This document shows, one piece after another, positions 45,233-54,787 of a DNA stretch of 64,000 nt. The stretch is from Glaciecola sp. UBA983 (lineage in GTDB: Bacteria; Pseudomonadota; Gammaproteobacteria; Enterobacterales; Alteromonadaceae), in NCBI GenBank assembly GCA_002292215.1, contig DBBN01000126.1:38061-102060 (forward strand). Direction: 5' to 3'. The notes under the pieces were generated by a model. The model saw only the letters and a list, made by a program, of their open reading frames with translations. It searched no databases and was not told the DNA's origin. How positions within the stretch are numbered: position 1 is the first letter of the stretch; each line of letters begins with the position of its first letter. The translations under genes were made by a program, and so were the position numbers.

Positions 45233-46435
45233 TTAACTAAGCAGCACTGTAGCTTGTAACCGAGTACGTCCAAAGCGTGACATTTTCTCAAATTCCTCAT
45301 TTGCAATGGGTAAATATTGACAGTCCATCGGACTTTCACTGCCGTCTTCTTGAATGAAATACGGGTCATGCACGAAAATACAATGGGCGTCGTAACCAGA
45401 CATGACGACCCAATGGGGCGATTTACTTTGATCCATTCGATAAGTGCTAATCAGAATAAGCGGCAAGGCGCCATCATCAAACGCTGCGGTTAACTCTTTG
45501 AGTGACAGCGTGCTATAGGTGACAGGTATGGCTTGTTCAGTGCATTGACGGGTGAAACTCTCGTGCACCCGTGTAATGACTTCTTTTTTTAAAATATCTC
45601 GAACACCATCAACGAACAGCGGATTAGCATCACTAAGGTAAACTTGCGCATCCAAACCACGTTTTTTAGCCGCTAAGGCCAATCCCATAGGGTGACAGCC
45701 GCCGTGCCCCGATGTCATAAAGATCGTTGTGGCTTCGCGCCAAATATCCAATTCGTCTTCAGGAGTGACAGGGTAATAGGGTTGTAATGCACGCAATGCC
45801 ATTTGTAATGATGCTGGGCCACAGGTAAAAGGTGTGCCTTGCGCTACCCACGGAACAAGTCTCGAAGTATGTGCAGGCGCAGCACCATGTAAACGTTTTT
45901 GCATTCTAATAGCATTAGTATGATCCTCATAATAATCATTATATTGACCAAATACACGATATCCGAGCTTTTTATACAGCCCAATCGCTTGGCTGTTGGC
46001 ATCACTGACTTCCAGACGCAAAATACGACGACCACGGCTTATCGCAATGTCTTCACAATTGTGGATGAGTGCTTGGCCAACACCTAAATTACGTGCCTGA
46101 TTGGCGACTGCAATAGAATATAAGCGTGTTAAGCTCGTTCCGTGACGCAGATGCATCAATGCATAGCCCAATAACGCGGGTGTGCCATTATCATTACCCG
46201 CGGTATGGGTTTCGGCAATAATTAACTCTGAAGCCGAACTGGTAATGGCATGCCGAAAGCTACGTCTGTTTAAGCGATCACAATTAAATGCCTGAGTCTC
46301 TAATTGTAATAATGCCGCTACATCGGCAAGGATCGCAGGACGGATAGTCATTGGCTGATCCGGCGAAGCTAATGTGCTGTTTGGATCAGGCGTTACACTC
46401 AGCGCTGGCTTGTGTGCTTGGGAAATAGTTTTCAT
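45233..46435 (-). CDS. GNAT acetyltransferase fused to C39-like cysteine peptidase domain
   Basis: A 400-residue two-domain protein without signal peptide or membrane segment. Residues about 29-182 are a RimI-like GNAT domain: YSIAVANQARNLGVGQALI (106-124) contains the acetyl-CoA loop and SQAIGLYKKLGYRVFGQYNDYY (148-169) its C-terminal part. Residues about 193-395 are a papain-like C39-type domain with Cys205 (GTPFTCGPASLQMALRAL), His341 (SPHWVVMSGYD) and Asp357 (FVHDPYF) in the right order. An ATG 28 codons in (46351) has a better ribosome-binding site and may be the true start. It is divergent from a RimK-family ligase gene, a pairing seen in several gammaproteobacteria. Both are cytoplasmic, suggesting a peptide or protein modification pathway; substrate unknown. 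Confidence 0.82.
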   Translation of the reverse strand: MKTISQAHKPALSVTPDPNSTLASPDQPMTIRPAILADVAALLQLETQAFNCDRLNRRSFRHAITSSASELIIAETHTAGNDNGTPALLGYALMHLRHGTSLTRLYSIAVANQARNLGVGQALIHNCEDIAISRGRRILRLEVSDANSQAIGLYKKLGYRVFGQYNDYYEDHTNAIRMQKRLHGAAPAHTSRLVPWVAQGTPFTCGPASLQMALRALQPYYPVTPEDELDIWREATTIFMTSGHGGCHPMGLALAAKKRGLDAQVYLSDANPLFVDGVRDILKKEVITRVHESFTRQCTEQAIPVTYSTLSLKELTAAFDDGALPLILISTYRMDQSKSPHWVVMSGYDAHCIFVHDPYFIQEDGSESPMDCQYLPIANEEFEKMSRFGRTRLQATVLLS

Positions 46436-46537
46436 AAAATAATGACAGTGATAGATGCACTGAGTTTATGCCTAAGTGGGAGTAAAATACACTATTATTT
46501 ACGCAAAAAATAATTGCTTTTTAGCACATTATTTTGA

Positions 46538-46566
46538 TTGTCAAATACTGCAAATAAGCGCAATAT
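46538..46566 (+). promoter_or_regulatory. Candidate promoter of the RimK-family gene
   Basis: TTGTCA (46538-46543) and CAATAT (46561-46566) are separated by 17 bases in the 236-base divergent region. A small palindrome GCTCTTTTAGAGC follows about 30 bases downstream in the leader. Confidence 0.3.
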
Positions 46567-46671
46567 CGCAACTACAAGCGTAACTGTTATAGTCGCTCTT
46601 TTAGAGCTATATCAGAGCAGTATCAGACCTGTATTAAAACTATATTTCATCAATAAGGATAGCATTTACCG

Positions 46672-48162
46672 ATGGCACAAACTTACATTGTCATTGATCA
46701 GCCCAAAGATTGGTCTGCTTTTTTCCCAAGTGAGCGTGTAATCACTTTTTCTCAATACCTCAACATGACCAATAAACAACAGGGTCGTGTGCGAGTCATT
46801 AATTTATGTAAAAGCACTAAGTATTTGTCAGACGGATATTATTGCTCGTTATTGGCTGAAAGTCGTGGGCATCATGTGATGCCGTCTGTCCGGGTACTTA
46901 ATGATATTAGTAAAAAAGCATTGTATAAAATGCAAGTAGCACAGTTGTTGCCTAATCTGGCTGAACGCTTAGGCACACCAGAGCAACCAACAGAAATCAA
47001 ATTTCATTGTGTGTTTGGGCATACCCCGCAACCAGAGATGCAAGAATTTGCACGCAAATTATTTGAAGCATTGCCTTGTCCAGTTTTAGAGGTGACCATC
47101 AAGTTTCGAAAAACATGGCAAGTGAGTGATTTAAAAATTGTCTCCCACCATGCACTAGATGATGCCTTAGAGACCCTGTTTGCGGAGTCGTTAGAAACGT
47201 TCAGTAATAAAGTGTGGAATAAATCTCGCAATATGCGCACGGCAAAGTTCGATTTAGCCATGTTAGTGAATGAACATGAAGCCATGCCGCCAAGTGACGC
47301 ACAAGCACTGAAGAAATTCATTCAAGCAGGCAAGCAGTTAGGTATTCAAGTGGATATGATCAGCCCTAAAGATATTATGCGTTTACCGGAATACGATGCC
47401 TTGTTTATCCGTGAAACCACCAATATTGATCATCATACTTATCAATTTGCGAAAAAAGCTGAGCAAGAAGGCTTAGTTGTCATGGATGATCCTCAGTCTA
47501 TTATGCGCTGCACCAATAAAGTGTATTTAGCCGATTTATTTGCGACGCACAAAGTACCTTGCCCCAAAACTCGAATTGTACATAAGGGTGAAAAACACCT
47601 TGAAGACGCATTAGAAGCCTTGATTGATTACCCTATGGTCGTCAAAATTCCGGATGGTGCTTTTTCTCGAGGGGTGATTAAGGCCAAAGATCGCGCATCA
47701 TTGACGGAAAGTTTACACACGTTATTTAAAAAATCGTCACTGTTGTTAGTGCAAGAATATCTCTATACAGAATTTGATTGGCGGATCGGAATGCTCAATA
47801 ATAAGCCTATTTATGCCTGTCGATATTTTATGGTAAAAGATCATTGGCAGATTTATCAGCATAATGAAAATAGCAGTGATAGTGGCGGTTTTGAAACGAT
47901 TCCGACATTTGAAGTTCCACGCCGTGTCTTACAAGCAGCGATTGCAGCAACTAAACCGATAGGTGATGGATTGTATGGAGTGGATATTAAAGAGATTAAT
48001 GGTCGTGGCTATGTTATTGAAGTCAATGATAACCCGAGCATAGATCGAGGTGTCGAAGATAAGTACTTAGGTGATGAATTATATATGTTGATCATGGCTG
48101 AATTTTTGCGACGGATGCAAGCACAGCGCAGTTTACATCAATCTAAAGGGTACATTGGTTAA
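46672..48162 (+). CDS. RimK-family ATP-grasp ligase
   Basis: A 496-residue protein. Residues about 1-190 are the RimK-like N-terminal extension (starts YIVIDQPKDWSAFFPSERVITF), which true RimK (about 300 residues) lacks. The ATP-grasp part spans about 250-490: RETTNIDHHTYQFAKKAE, MDDPQSIMRCTNKVYL, YPMVVKIPDGAFSRGVIKA (ATP-binding Lys), LLVQEYLYTEFDWRIGM and GYVIEVNDNPSID with Glu/Asn metal ligands. RimK proteins add glutamates to ribosomal protein S6, and relatives make other peptide bonds. The longer form divergent from the GNAT/C39 protein is probably a different ligase; acceptor unknown. Confidence 0.85.
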   Translation: MAQTYIVIDQPKDWSAFFPSERVITFSQYLNMTNKQQGRVRVINLCKSTKYLSDGYYCSLLAESRGHHVMPSVRVLNDISKKALYKMQVAQLLPNLAERLGTPEQPTEIKFHCVFGHTPQPEMQEFARKLFEALPCPVLEVTIKFRKTWQVSDLKIVSHHALDDALETLFAESLETFSNKVWNKSRNMRTAKFDLAMLVNEHEAMPPSDAQALKKFIQAGKQLGIQVDMISPKDIMRLPEYDALFIRETTNIDHHTYQFAKKAEQEGLVVMDDPQSIMRCTNKVYLADLFATHKVPCPKTRIVHKGEKHLEDALEALIDYPMVVKIPDGAFSRGVIKAKDRASLTESLHTLFKKSSLLLVQEYLYTEFDWRIGMLNNKPIYACRYFMVKDHWQIYQHNENSSDSGGFETIPTFEVPRRVLQAAIAATKPIGDGLYGVDIKEINGRGYVIEVNDNPSIDRGVEDKYLGDELYMLIMAEFLRRMQAQRSLHQSKGYIG

Positions 48163-48201
48163 TTAATTAACAAAAACACTTTAAATCTTGACCAAATCGC
48201 G

Positions 48202-48344
48202 TATAATTTTGCGCCTGCCCAGTTACACCCATCTGTGGGAAGATGGAAGGATCAATAGACTCGAAGGGGTCGACAGTTGATTTGGCGTGTTTTTACATGG
48301 TGTAAAAGCATTCGTAACGTTTTAAAATTCGGGTGAATTTAACA
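48202..48344 (+). promoter_or_regulatory. rplM promoter -10 and structured leader
   Basis: A perfect TATAAT at 48202-48207 is followed by a leader of about 130 bases. The leader holds a hairpin TTTTACA-TGG-TGTAAAA at 48291-48307, about 37 bases before the rplM start, and a smaller TCGA..TCGA stem near 48261. In E. coli, L13 represses rplM-rpsI by binding its mRNA leader; this hairpin is a candidate for the same control. Confidence 0.5.
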
Positions 48345-48773
48345 ATGAAAACTTTTGTTGCAAAACCAGAAACAGTTCAACATGACTGGTATGTAGTTGA
48401 CGCTGCAGACAAAACATTAGGTCGCTTAGCGGCTGAAATCGCACTACGTTTACGTGGTAAACATAAGCCAGAGTATACACCTCACGTGGATACTGGTGAC
48501 TATATTGTTGTCGTAAATGCAGAAAAAATTACTGTTACTGGTAATAAAGCCAAAGGTAAAATCTATTACTCACACTCTGGTTACCCAGGTGGCTTAAAAG
48601 ATACTACATTTGAAAAATTAATTGCTAAGAAGCCAGAAATGGTTTTAGAAAAAGCAGTTAAAGGCATGTTGCCAAAAGGCCCACTAGGTCGTGCGATGTT
48701 CCGTAAACTTAAAGTTTATGCTGGAACTGAACATAACCATGCGGCTCAACAGCCTCAAGTACTAGACATTTAA
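48345..48773 (+). CDS. rplM: 50S ribosomal protein L13
   Basis: A 142-residue protein, the same length as E. coli L13. [20 protein letters not shown] is the start, and the ATG at 48345 has GGGTGA 9 bases upstream; a TTG-type extension of four codons is not needed. [31 protein letters not shown] and [22 protein letters not shown] are the family signatures. L13 is an early 50S assembly protein. rpsI follows after 11 bases in the universal gene pair. Confidence 0.98.
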   Translation: MKTFVAKPETVQHDWYVVDAADKTLGRLAAEIALRLRGKHKPEYTPHVDTGDYIVVVNAEKITVTGNKAKGKIYYSHSGYPGGLKDTTFEKLIAKKPEMVLEKAVKGMLPKGPLGRAMFRKLKVYAGTEHNHAAQQPQVLDI

Positions 48774-48784
48774 GGAGCGAGACA

Positions 48785-49177
48785 ATGGCAGATACTCAAT
48801 ATTACGGCACAGGTCGCCGCAAAAGCTCTACCGCTCGTGTTTTCTTACGTCCAGGTACAGGCAATATAGTAATCAACAAACGTCCAATTGATGTATTCTT
48901 TGGTCGTGAAACAGCACGTATGGTTGTTCGTCAACCGTTAGAGCTAGTTGAAATGACAGAAAAATTTGACTTATACGTCACCGTAGCCGGTGGTGGTATT
49001 TCTGGTCAAGCCGGTGCTATTCGCCACGGTATTACGCGTGCATTGATGGAATTTGATGAGACTTTACGTCCAGCTCTTCGTCAAGCAGGCTTCGTTACGC
49101 GTGATGCGCGTAAAGTTGAGCGTAAGAAAGTCGGTCTACACAAAGCGCGTAAGCGTCCACAGTTCTCAAAACGTTAA
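48785..49177 (+). CDS. rpsI: 30S ribosomal protein S9
   Basis: A 130-residue protein, E. coli length. [19 protein letters not shown] and [24 protein letters not shown] are the S9 signatures, and the basic C-terminal tail ends RKRPQFSKR, where the final Lys-Arg contacts P-site tRNA. AAGGAG sits just upstream of the ATG. A strong terminator follows. Confidence 0.98.
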   Translation: MADTQYYGTGRRKSSTARVFLRPGTGNIVINKRPIDVFFGRETARMVVRQPLELVEMTEKFDLYVTVAGGGISGQAGAIRHGITRALMEFDETLRPALRQAGFVTRDARKVERKKVGLHKARKRPQFSKR

Positions 49178-49197
49178 TATTACGTTTACAGTTCTGC

Positions 49198-49228
49198 AAA
49201 ATGCCACTTCACAGTGGCATTTTTTTTG
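49198..49228 (+). terminator. Rho-independent terminator after rpsI
   Basis: ATGCCACT-TCAC-AGTGGCAT stem with AAA before and eight T after it. Confidence 0.93.
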
Positions 49229-49524
49229 CCTTTTTGTTACTAATTGTGCCTTTATCACTACGTTATAAATAAAATATTTGTGATAAATCAATGCAATATT
49301 CTATGTAAGGCTATATCATTGCGTTACAGAATATCACTGTAAAGCAGATAACCCAGTAAAGACGAACGTCTTAGCCGATTTTAGTAGATAAATGCCATGA
49401 TAGACTTGTTTTTATTGAGGCTTTTCTTTACCATTTCGCGCAGTAAATTATATTAGGTTGTATATCTACCCCGTGTAACTCCTTGCACCTGAGTAAGTAT
49501 CTTCCAAGTTTTGGAGAAAAGTGG
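49229..49524. other. Intergenic region upstream of petA
   Basis: About 300 bases without a gene between the rpsI terminator and petA. A weak promoter, TTGTTT (49406-49411) and TACCAT (49429-49434) with a 17-base spacer, could drive petABC. AAGACG-AA-CGTCTT (49359-49372) is a short perfect palindrome that may be a regulator site. An in-frame TTG at 49483 would extend petA by 14 residues but is not needed. Confidence 0.35.
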
Positions 49525-50145
49525 ATGAGTAATGTATCAGCAGATGCAAATCAATCAGCTTCAAATGAACAACCCCAAAGCAGTAATCGCCGTAAATTTT
49601 TAACGGTAGCAACTTCTGTTATTGGTGGCGTCGGCGCCGTTGGCGCGGCGATCCCATTTGTAGCTTCATGGAACCCAAGCGCGAAAGCGAAAGCCGCTGG
49701 TGCGGATATTGAGGTTGATATAAGCGGTGTAGCACCGGGTCAGTTGATTCGAGTGATGTGGCGCTCTAAGCCTGTATGGATTGTGCGTCGTACTCCGGAG
49801 TTACTTGCCAGCTTAGAAGGGATTGAAGACCAATTACGTGATCCAAGTTCTGAACAAGAACAACAACCTGCTTATGCGCAAAATCGCTATCGTTCGATTA
49901 AAGAAGAATACCTAGTATTAGTGGGTATCTGTACGCATTTGGGTTGTTCACCACAGCATCTTACTGAAGGTGCATTCGCTGAATACGCAGAAGGCGTGCC
50001 AGAAGGATTTTTCTGTCCTTGTCACGGTTCTAAATTCGACATGGCTGGCCGCGTATTTCAAGGCGTACCAGCACCATTAAACTTAGTTGTGCCACCATAT
50101 CAGTTTTTGACTGACACGACTTTGTTAATCGGTTCAGATGCATAA
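49525..50145 (+). CDS. petA: Ubiquinol-cytochrome c reductase Rieske iron-sulphur subunit
   Basis: A 206-residue protein from the ATG at 49525 (GGAG about 8 bases upstream). A twin-arginine-like segment NRRKFLTVATSVIGGVGAVGAA (21-42) forms the uncleaved membrane anchor, expected for a Tat-exported Rieske protein. The cluster ligands are Cys136/His138 in CTHLGC and Cys164/His167 in CPCHGS, with Cys141 and Cys166 as the disulphide. It passes electrons from ubiquinol to cytochrome c1. First gene of the petABC operon. Confidence 0.96.
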   Translation: MSNVSADANQSASNEQPQSSNRRKFLTVATSVIGGVGAVGAAIPFVASWNPSAKAKAAGADIEVDISGVAPGQLIRVMWRSKPVWIVRRTPELLASLEGIEDQLRDPSSEQEQQPAYAQNRYRSIKEEYLVLVGICTHLGCSPQHLTEGAFAEYAEGVPEGFFCPCHGSKFDMAGRVFQGVPAPLNLVVPPYQFLTDTTLLIGSDA

Positions 50146-50157
50146 GGGCACAATATT

Positions 50158-51423
50158 ATGAATGGTTTTTTAAATTGGATTGAACAACGCATCCCTATGA
50201 TGCGCGTGGCAAATATGCACGCGATTCAATATCCAGCACCGGTCAATATGAATTTTTGGTATGTGTTTGGCTTTTTAGCCACAATTGTTTTAGTTAATCA
50301 GATTGTTACTGGTGTTTGGTTGACGATGAACTTCGAACCTTCAGCAGAACGCGCGTTCTTTTCTGTTGAATACATCATGCGTGAAATCGACTTCGGTTGG
50401 TTGATTCGTTATATGCACTCTACGGGCGCCTCAGCGTTCTTTATCGTTGTTTATATGCATATGTTCCGTGGCATGATTTACGGTTCATACCAGAAGCCTC
50501 GTGAGCTATTGTGGGTATTCGGTATGCTGATTTACTTAGCATTAATGGCTGAAGCCTTTATGGGCTATGTATTACCTTGGGGACAAATGTCTTACTGGGG
50601 TGCTCAGGTTATCGTATCGTTATTCAGTGCAATCCCCGTGATTGGTCCTGATTTAGTGATTTGGATCCAAGGTGACTATGTTATTTCTGGTGCCACACTA
50701 AACCGATTCTTTGCTTTACATGTTATTGCGTTGCCATTGGTCATTGTAATTTTAGTGTTCTTACACATCATTGCTTTGCACGAAGTCGGTTCTAATAACC
50801 CTGACGGGATTGCGATTAAACACAAAAAAGGCTCGTTAGCCGAAGAAGACAAAACTAAATACAAAATCCATGAATACTATACGGATAAGTATGATATCGC
50901 AGATGATGTTGTGCCGTTCTTCCCACACATAGTACTTAAAGATCTTGTTGCCTTTAGTATTTTCTTAGGTGTCTTTTCTTATATTATGTTCTTTGCGCCA
51001 GAAATGGGCGGTTACTTCCTTGAACATCCAAACTTTGAAATTGCAAACCCGTTGAAAACACCGGAACATATTTTTCCTGTTTGGTATTTCACACCATTTT
51101 ATGCAATCTTAAAAGCGGTGCCAGATAAGTTGTTTGGTGTATTAGCCATGTTTGGTGCGATTGCTGCACTATTCGCATTACCTTGGGTTGACCGTGGTAG
51201 TGTGCGTTCATGGAGATATCGTAGTGGGCTACATACGTGGAACTTAATTATCTTTGCGATTGTATTCATTTTCTTAGGTTATTTAGGTGGTACACCTCAA
51301 GCTGACTGGAAAATCGTTGCGTCTCAGATTTTAACTGTAATGTACTTTGGGTTCTTCGGTTTACTATGGATTTATAGTAAAAATGAAACCACTAAGCCTG
51401 TACCTGAGAGGATCACTAAATGA
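50158..51423 (+). CDS. petB: Cytochrome b subunit of the bc1 complex
   Basis: A 421-residue membrane protein with about eight helices. The heme-coordinating His pairs lie in RYMHSTGASAFFIVVYMHMFRG (helix B) and LNRFFALHVIALPLVIVILVFLHIIALHEVGSNNPDG (helix D). GQMSYWGAQVIVSLFSAIPVIG follows helix C, and the PEW-type Qo motif reads TPEHIFPVWYFTPFYAILKAVPDK, with Pro-Val-Trp in place of Pro-Glu-Trp. Other cytochrome b proteins of gammaproteobacteria also vary here. It overlaps petC by 4 bases. Confidence 0.95.
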   Translation: MNGFLNWIEQRIPMMRVANMHAIQYPAPVNMNFWYVFGFLATIVLVNQIVTGVWLTMNFEPSAERAFFSVEYIMREIDFGWLIRYMHSTGASAFFIVVYMHMFRGMIYGSYQKPRELLWVFGMLIYLALMAEAFMGYVLPWGQMSYWGAQVIVSLFSAIPVIGPDLVIWIQGDYVISGATLNRFFALHVIALPLVIVILVFLHIIALHEVGSNNPDGIAIKHKKGSLAEEDKTKYKIHEYYTDKYDIADDVVPFFPHIVLKDLVAFSIFLGVFSYIMFFAPEMGGYFLEHPNFEIANPLKTPEHIFPVWYFTPFYAILKAVPDKLFGVLAMFGAIAALFALPWVDRGSVRSWRYRSGLHTWNLIIFAIVFIFLGYLGGTPQADWKIVASQILTVMYFGFFGLLWIYSKNETTKPVPERITK

Positions 51424-52157
51424 AAAAGTTAATATTAGCGATCGCGTTATTGCTTCCAAGCTTAGCGTTTGCAGCAGGTTCTAAGCATCCGTTAGACGAT
51501 GCTGATTACGACCTAACAGACAAAGCATCATTACAAAATGGTGCGCGTATTTTCATGAATTACTGCTTAGGTTGTCACCAACAGCAATACCAACGTTATT
51601 CACGTACGTTTGCGGATTTAGATATTCCTGAAGAAATCGGTCAAGAATATTTGCAATTCACGGGTGAAAAAGTCACGGATTACATTACGACACCAATGCC
51701 AGTAGATGCTTCTGCAACTTGGTTCGGTGCACCGCCGCCAGATTTAACGTTAGTAGCACGTGTTCGTGGTGCAGATTGGATTTATACTTATTTGCGTACC
51801 TTTTACGTCGATGATTCTAAAACTTTCGGTGTCAACAATCTAACGTTCCCTAACGTGGGGATGCCACATGTACTTCAAGAACTGCAAGGTACGCCGCGCA
51901 TTTCGTATGAAGATGCATTAATTGATGGTGAAACAGTGAAGCGTTATGTTGGTATTCAATCAGATGGTGACGGTGAATTGAGCCCGGATGAGTATAACAA
52001 AGCCATCTTAGACTTAGTCAATTACTTACAGTATACCGGTGAGCCATCACGTTTAGGGTCTGAAAAAATCGGTAAAGGTGTATTGGTATTTATCTTTATA
52101 TTCTTCATCTTTGCTTATTTATTGAAAAAAGATTACTGGCGAGGCGTGAAGAAGTAA
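51420..52157 (+). CDS. petC: Cytochrome c1
   Basis: A 245-residue protein with a cleaved signal peptide (AFA-AG, about 19). The heme c motif CLGCH is at 49-53 (MNYCLGCHQQQYQRY). FPNVGMPHVLQELQG contains the axial Met. A C-terminal transmembrane anchor (about 218-237, GVLVFIFIFFIFAYLLKKDYW) holds the protein in the membrane with its heme domain in the periplasm. Overlaps petB by ATGA. Confidence 0.96.
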   Translation: MKKLILAIALLLPSLAFAAGSKHPLDDADYDLTDKASLQNGARIFMNYCLGCHQQQYQRYSRTFADLDIPEEIGQEYLQFTGEKVTDYITTPMPVDASATWFGAPPPDLTLVARVRGADWIYTYLRTFYVDDSKTFGVNNLTFPNVGMPHVLQELQGTPRISYEDALIDGETVKRYVGIQSDGDGELSPDEYNKAILDLVNYLQYTGEPSRLGSEKIGKGVLVFIFIFFIFAYLLKKDYWRGVKK

Positions 52158-52176
52158 AAAATTCATGTATAATCAC

Positions 52177-52202
52177 AAAAGGGGCATAGCGCCCCTTTTT
52201 TT
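52177..52202 (+). terminator. Rho-independent terminator after petC
   Basis: AAAAGGGGC-ATAGC-GCCCCTTTT stem followed by T run. Confidence 0.92.
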
Positions 52203-52252
52203 AATGCTTGTCATAAATGCTCGCAAAGCGGCATTTTATAGGAGAAACATCA

Positions 52253-52885
52253 ATGGCAGTAGCCACCAATAAACGCTCTATCATGACTCTGTTTTCAGAT
52301 ACGATTGATATCTATAGTCATCAGGTACGCATCGTCTTAGCTGAAAAAGGCGTCACCGTTGACATTAATTATGTTGACCCTACTAATCTACCTGAAGAAA
52401 TGCTAGAGCTAAATCCATATGGTACTTTACCAACTTTGGTTGATCGTGATTTAAATTTGTACAAATCACATATCATTATGGAATATTTGGATGAGCGTTT
52501 CCCACATCCACCATTGATGCCAGTCTATCCAGTTGCTCGTGGTAACAGTCGTCTTATGATGCACCGCATTGAGCAAGATTGGTATTCTGTTGCAGCGCAG
52601 ATTTTCCGTGGTGAAGGTGATACTGAAGCATTACGTAACAACTTACGTGAAACGTTATTATCATTAGCACCTATTTTTGCTGAAACACCGTACTTTATGT
52701 CTGAAGAGTTCAGCTTAGTAGATTGTTACTTAGCACCACTGTTATGGCGTTTACCTGCGCTTAATATCACCTTAACGGGTGCTGGCAGTAAAGAAGTATT
52801 AGCCTATATGAAACGTATCTTTGAACGTTCATCGTTTGTTGCATCATTGACGGATCAAGAACGTGAGATTCACAACCCGTTATAA
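52253..52885 (+). CDS. sspA: Stringent starvation protein A
   Basis: A 210-residue protein from the ATG at 52253, which has AGGAG 8 bases upstream. The glutathione S-transferase fold is evident: MTLFSDTIDIYSHQVRIVLAEKGV, NPYGTLPTLVDRDLNLYKSHIIMEYLDERFPHPPLMPVYPVARG in two stretches, and FSLVDCYLAPLLWRLP. It binds RNA polymerase and promotes stationary-phase and acid-tolerance gene expression in E. coli. It forms an operon with sspB. Confidence 0.96.
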   Translation: MAVATNKRSIMTLFSDTIDIYSHQVRIVLAEKGVTVDINYVDPTNLPEEMLELNPYGTLPTLVDRDLNLYKSHIIMEYLDERFPHPPLMPVYPVARGNSRLMMHRIEQDWYSVAAQIFRGEGDTEALRNNLRETLLSLAPIFAETPYFMSEEFSLVDCYLAPLLWRLPALNITLTGAGSKEVLAYMKRIFERSSFVASLTDQEREIHNPL

Positions 52886-52958
52886 CTAATCCGTGATCAC
52901 TAACATAATACGTAACTAAGTCGCAGCAACATAGCGGTAATTAAAGTAGAACCAAGAT

Positions 52959-53519
52959 ATGAGTGAGTTTACAATGACATCTAACCAGCCTTATTTGCTT
53001 AAAGCATTTTTTGATTGGATAGTCGATAATGGACTCACGCCTCATCTTGTTGTTGATGCGACTCAAAACAATGTCAGTGTGCCTATGCAATATGTTAATG
53101 ACGGACAGATAGTATTGAATGTATCACCGGGTGCTTGTATGAATTTTAATATGACACCAGAAGGCATTAGTTTTCAAGCTCGTTTTGGTGGACAGCCGCA
53201 TTACATTCATATTCCTAGTCACGCCGTATTAGCAATCTACGCACGAGAGAATGGGGCCGGTACAGTCTTCACGGCGGAATCAGATTTATCTATCGAAGAT
53301 ACCGATGAGGACGTTGTAGAGCTATCGGATGGGATGTTGGAAGAGACTGTCTTAGATAATAGCGATGAACTGTTAGATACTGCAGGGGGAGCTCGGGTTA
53401 GTGGCGCACCAAGCCTAGGGATCGTTAGTTCGTCTCAAACCGAAAGTCGCAATGTGGATGAAGCGTCAGAGCTGACCAAAACTGCTAAGAAGAAACCAAC
53501 ATTCACGATAGTGAAATAA
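52959..53519 (+). CDS. sspB: ClpXP adaptor protein SspB
   Basis: A 186-residue protein (181 if the ATG at 52974 is used). The substrate-binding domain starts PYLLKAFFDWIVDNGLTPHLVVDAT and includes NDGQIVLNVSPGA, ARFGG and AVLAIYARENGAGTVF. An acidic flexible linker (about 115-165) leads to the ClpX-binding tail KKPTFTIVK, matching the E. coli tail that ends RVVK. It delivers ssrA-tagged proteins to ClpXP. Confidence 0.95.
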   Translation: MSEFTMTSNQPYLLKAFFDWIVDNGLTPHLVVDATQNNVSVPMQYVNDGQIVLNVSPGACMNFNMTPEGISFQARFGGQPHYIHIPSHAVLAIYARENGAGTVFTAESDLSIEDTDEDVVELSDGMLEETVLDNSDELLDTAGGARVSGAPSLGIVSSSQTESRNVDEASELTKTAKKKPTFTIVK

Positions 53520-53569
53520 CGACAAAACCTTAAAGACATAAAATGTCTTAGCGTCTTGTCGCATTTTTT
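53520..53569. terminator. Bidirectional terminator between sspB and the dolP-like gene
   Basis: Inner stem TAAAGACAT / ATGTCTTA and outer stem CGACAA / TTGTCG, followed by CATTTTTT on the plus strand. It lies between convergent genes. Confidence 0.6.
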
Positions 53570-53570
53570 A

Positions 53571-54161
53571 TTATTGAATAATTTCAAATACCCGCACAAC
53601 ACTTTTGACATTGTTTATGTTTCTAGCGATTTCGACAGCGCGAGTCGCTTGTTGATTATCGAGTAAACCCATTAAAAAAACATCTCCGCCATTTACAACC
53701 ACATTGATCCGGTTAGATTCTATCTCTTTATTCATTAATAGTTTTGCTCGAAGTGCATTGGCGATTAAAATATCCTTTGCTTGCATCGATGTGCTCAACC
53801 GCATGCTAATTCGAATCTGATTATGTGATTTGCGTAAATAGGGGTCACCTGTCAGAACGGCGTTGATTTGAGGTTGCCAAGTTGCATCATCAATTGTACC
53901 GGTTAATAGTAGCTGGCGATTGAATACATCCACTTCAATATCAGACGCCTCGGATAATCCTTCAATTTCAGACAGACGTAATGATATACGGGCAACAGCA
54001 TTTGTGTCATCTATCTGAGTTCCGATAGAACGAGGATCTTGACTGGCTGTTGCACCGATGGTCGCAACAGCACCTAATGCAATGGCGGTGCAGCCTGTTG
54101 TTAGACTAAAACAACTGATAGCTACCAACCCCATGATCAATTGACGATTACTACGACTCAT
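53571..54161 (-). CDS. dolP: BON-domain outer-membrane lipoprotein (DolP/YraP-like)
   Basis: A 196-residue lipoprotein with lipobox SLTTGC (Cys24). Two BON domains fill about 50-115 (ARISLRLSEIEGLSEASDIEVDVFNRQLLLTGTI) and 125-196 (ANALRAKLLMNKEIESNRINVVVNGGDVFLMGLL, ending VVRVFEII). This matches DolP (YraP), an outer-membrane integrity factor at division sites and near BAM. The context lpoA-yraN-SIS protein-dolP is the same as in E. coli. Confidence 0.9.
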   Translation of the reverse strand: MSRSNRQLIMGLVAISCFSLTTGCTAIALGAVATIGATASQDPRSIGTQIDDTNAVARISLRLSEIEGLSEASDIEVDVFNRQLLLTGTIDDATWQPQINAVLTGDPYLRKSHNQIRISMRLSTSMQAKDILIANALRAKLLMNKEIESNRINVVVNGGDVFLMGLLDNQQATRAVEIARNINNVKSVVRVFEIIQ

Positions 54162-54184
54162 TTCATATACCTTAAATGATGTGA

Positions 54185-54787
<603 letters not shown>

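Noticed and set aside
49483-49524. Extended petA start (TTG)
   Set aside because: The ATG at 49525 has a GGAG site and starts shortly before the twin-arginine anchor, as expected for Rieske proteins.
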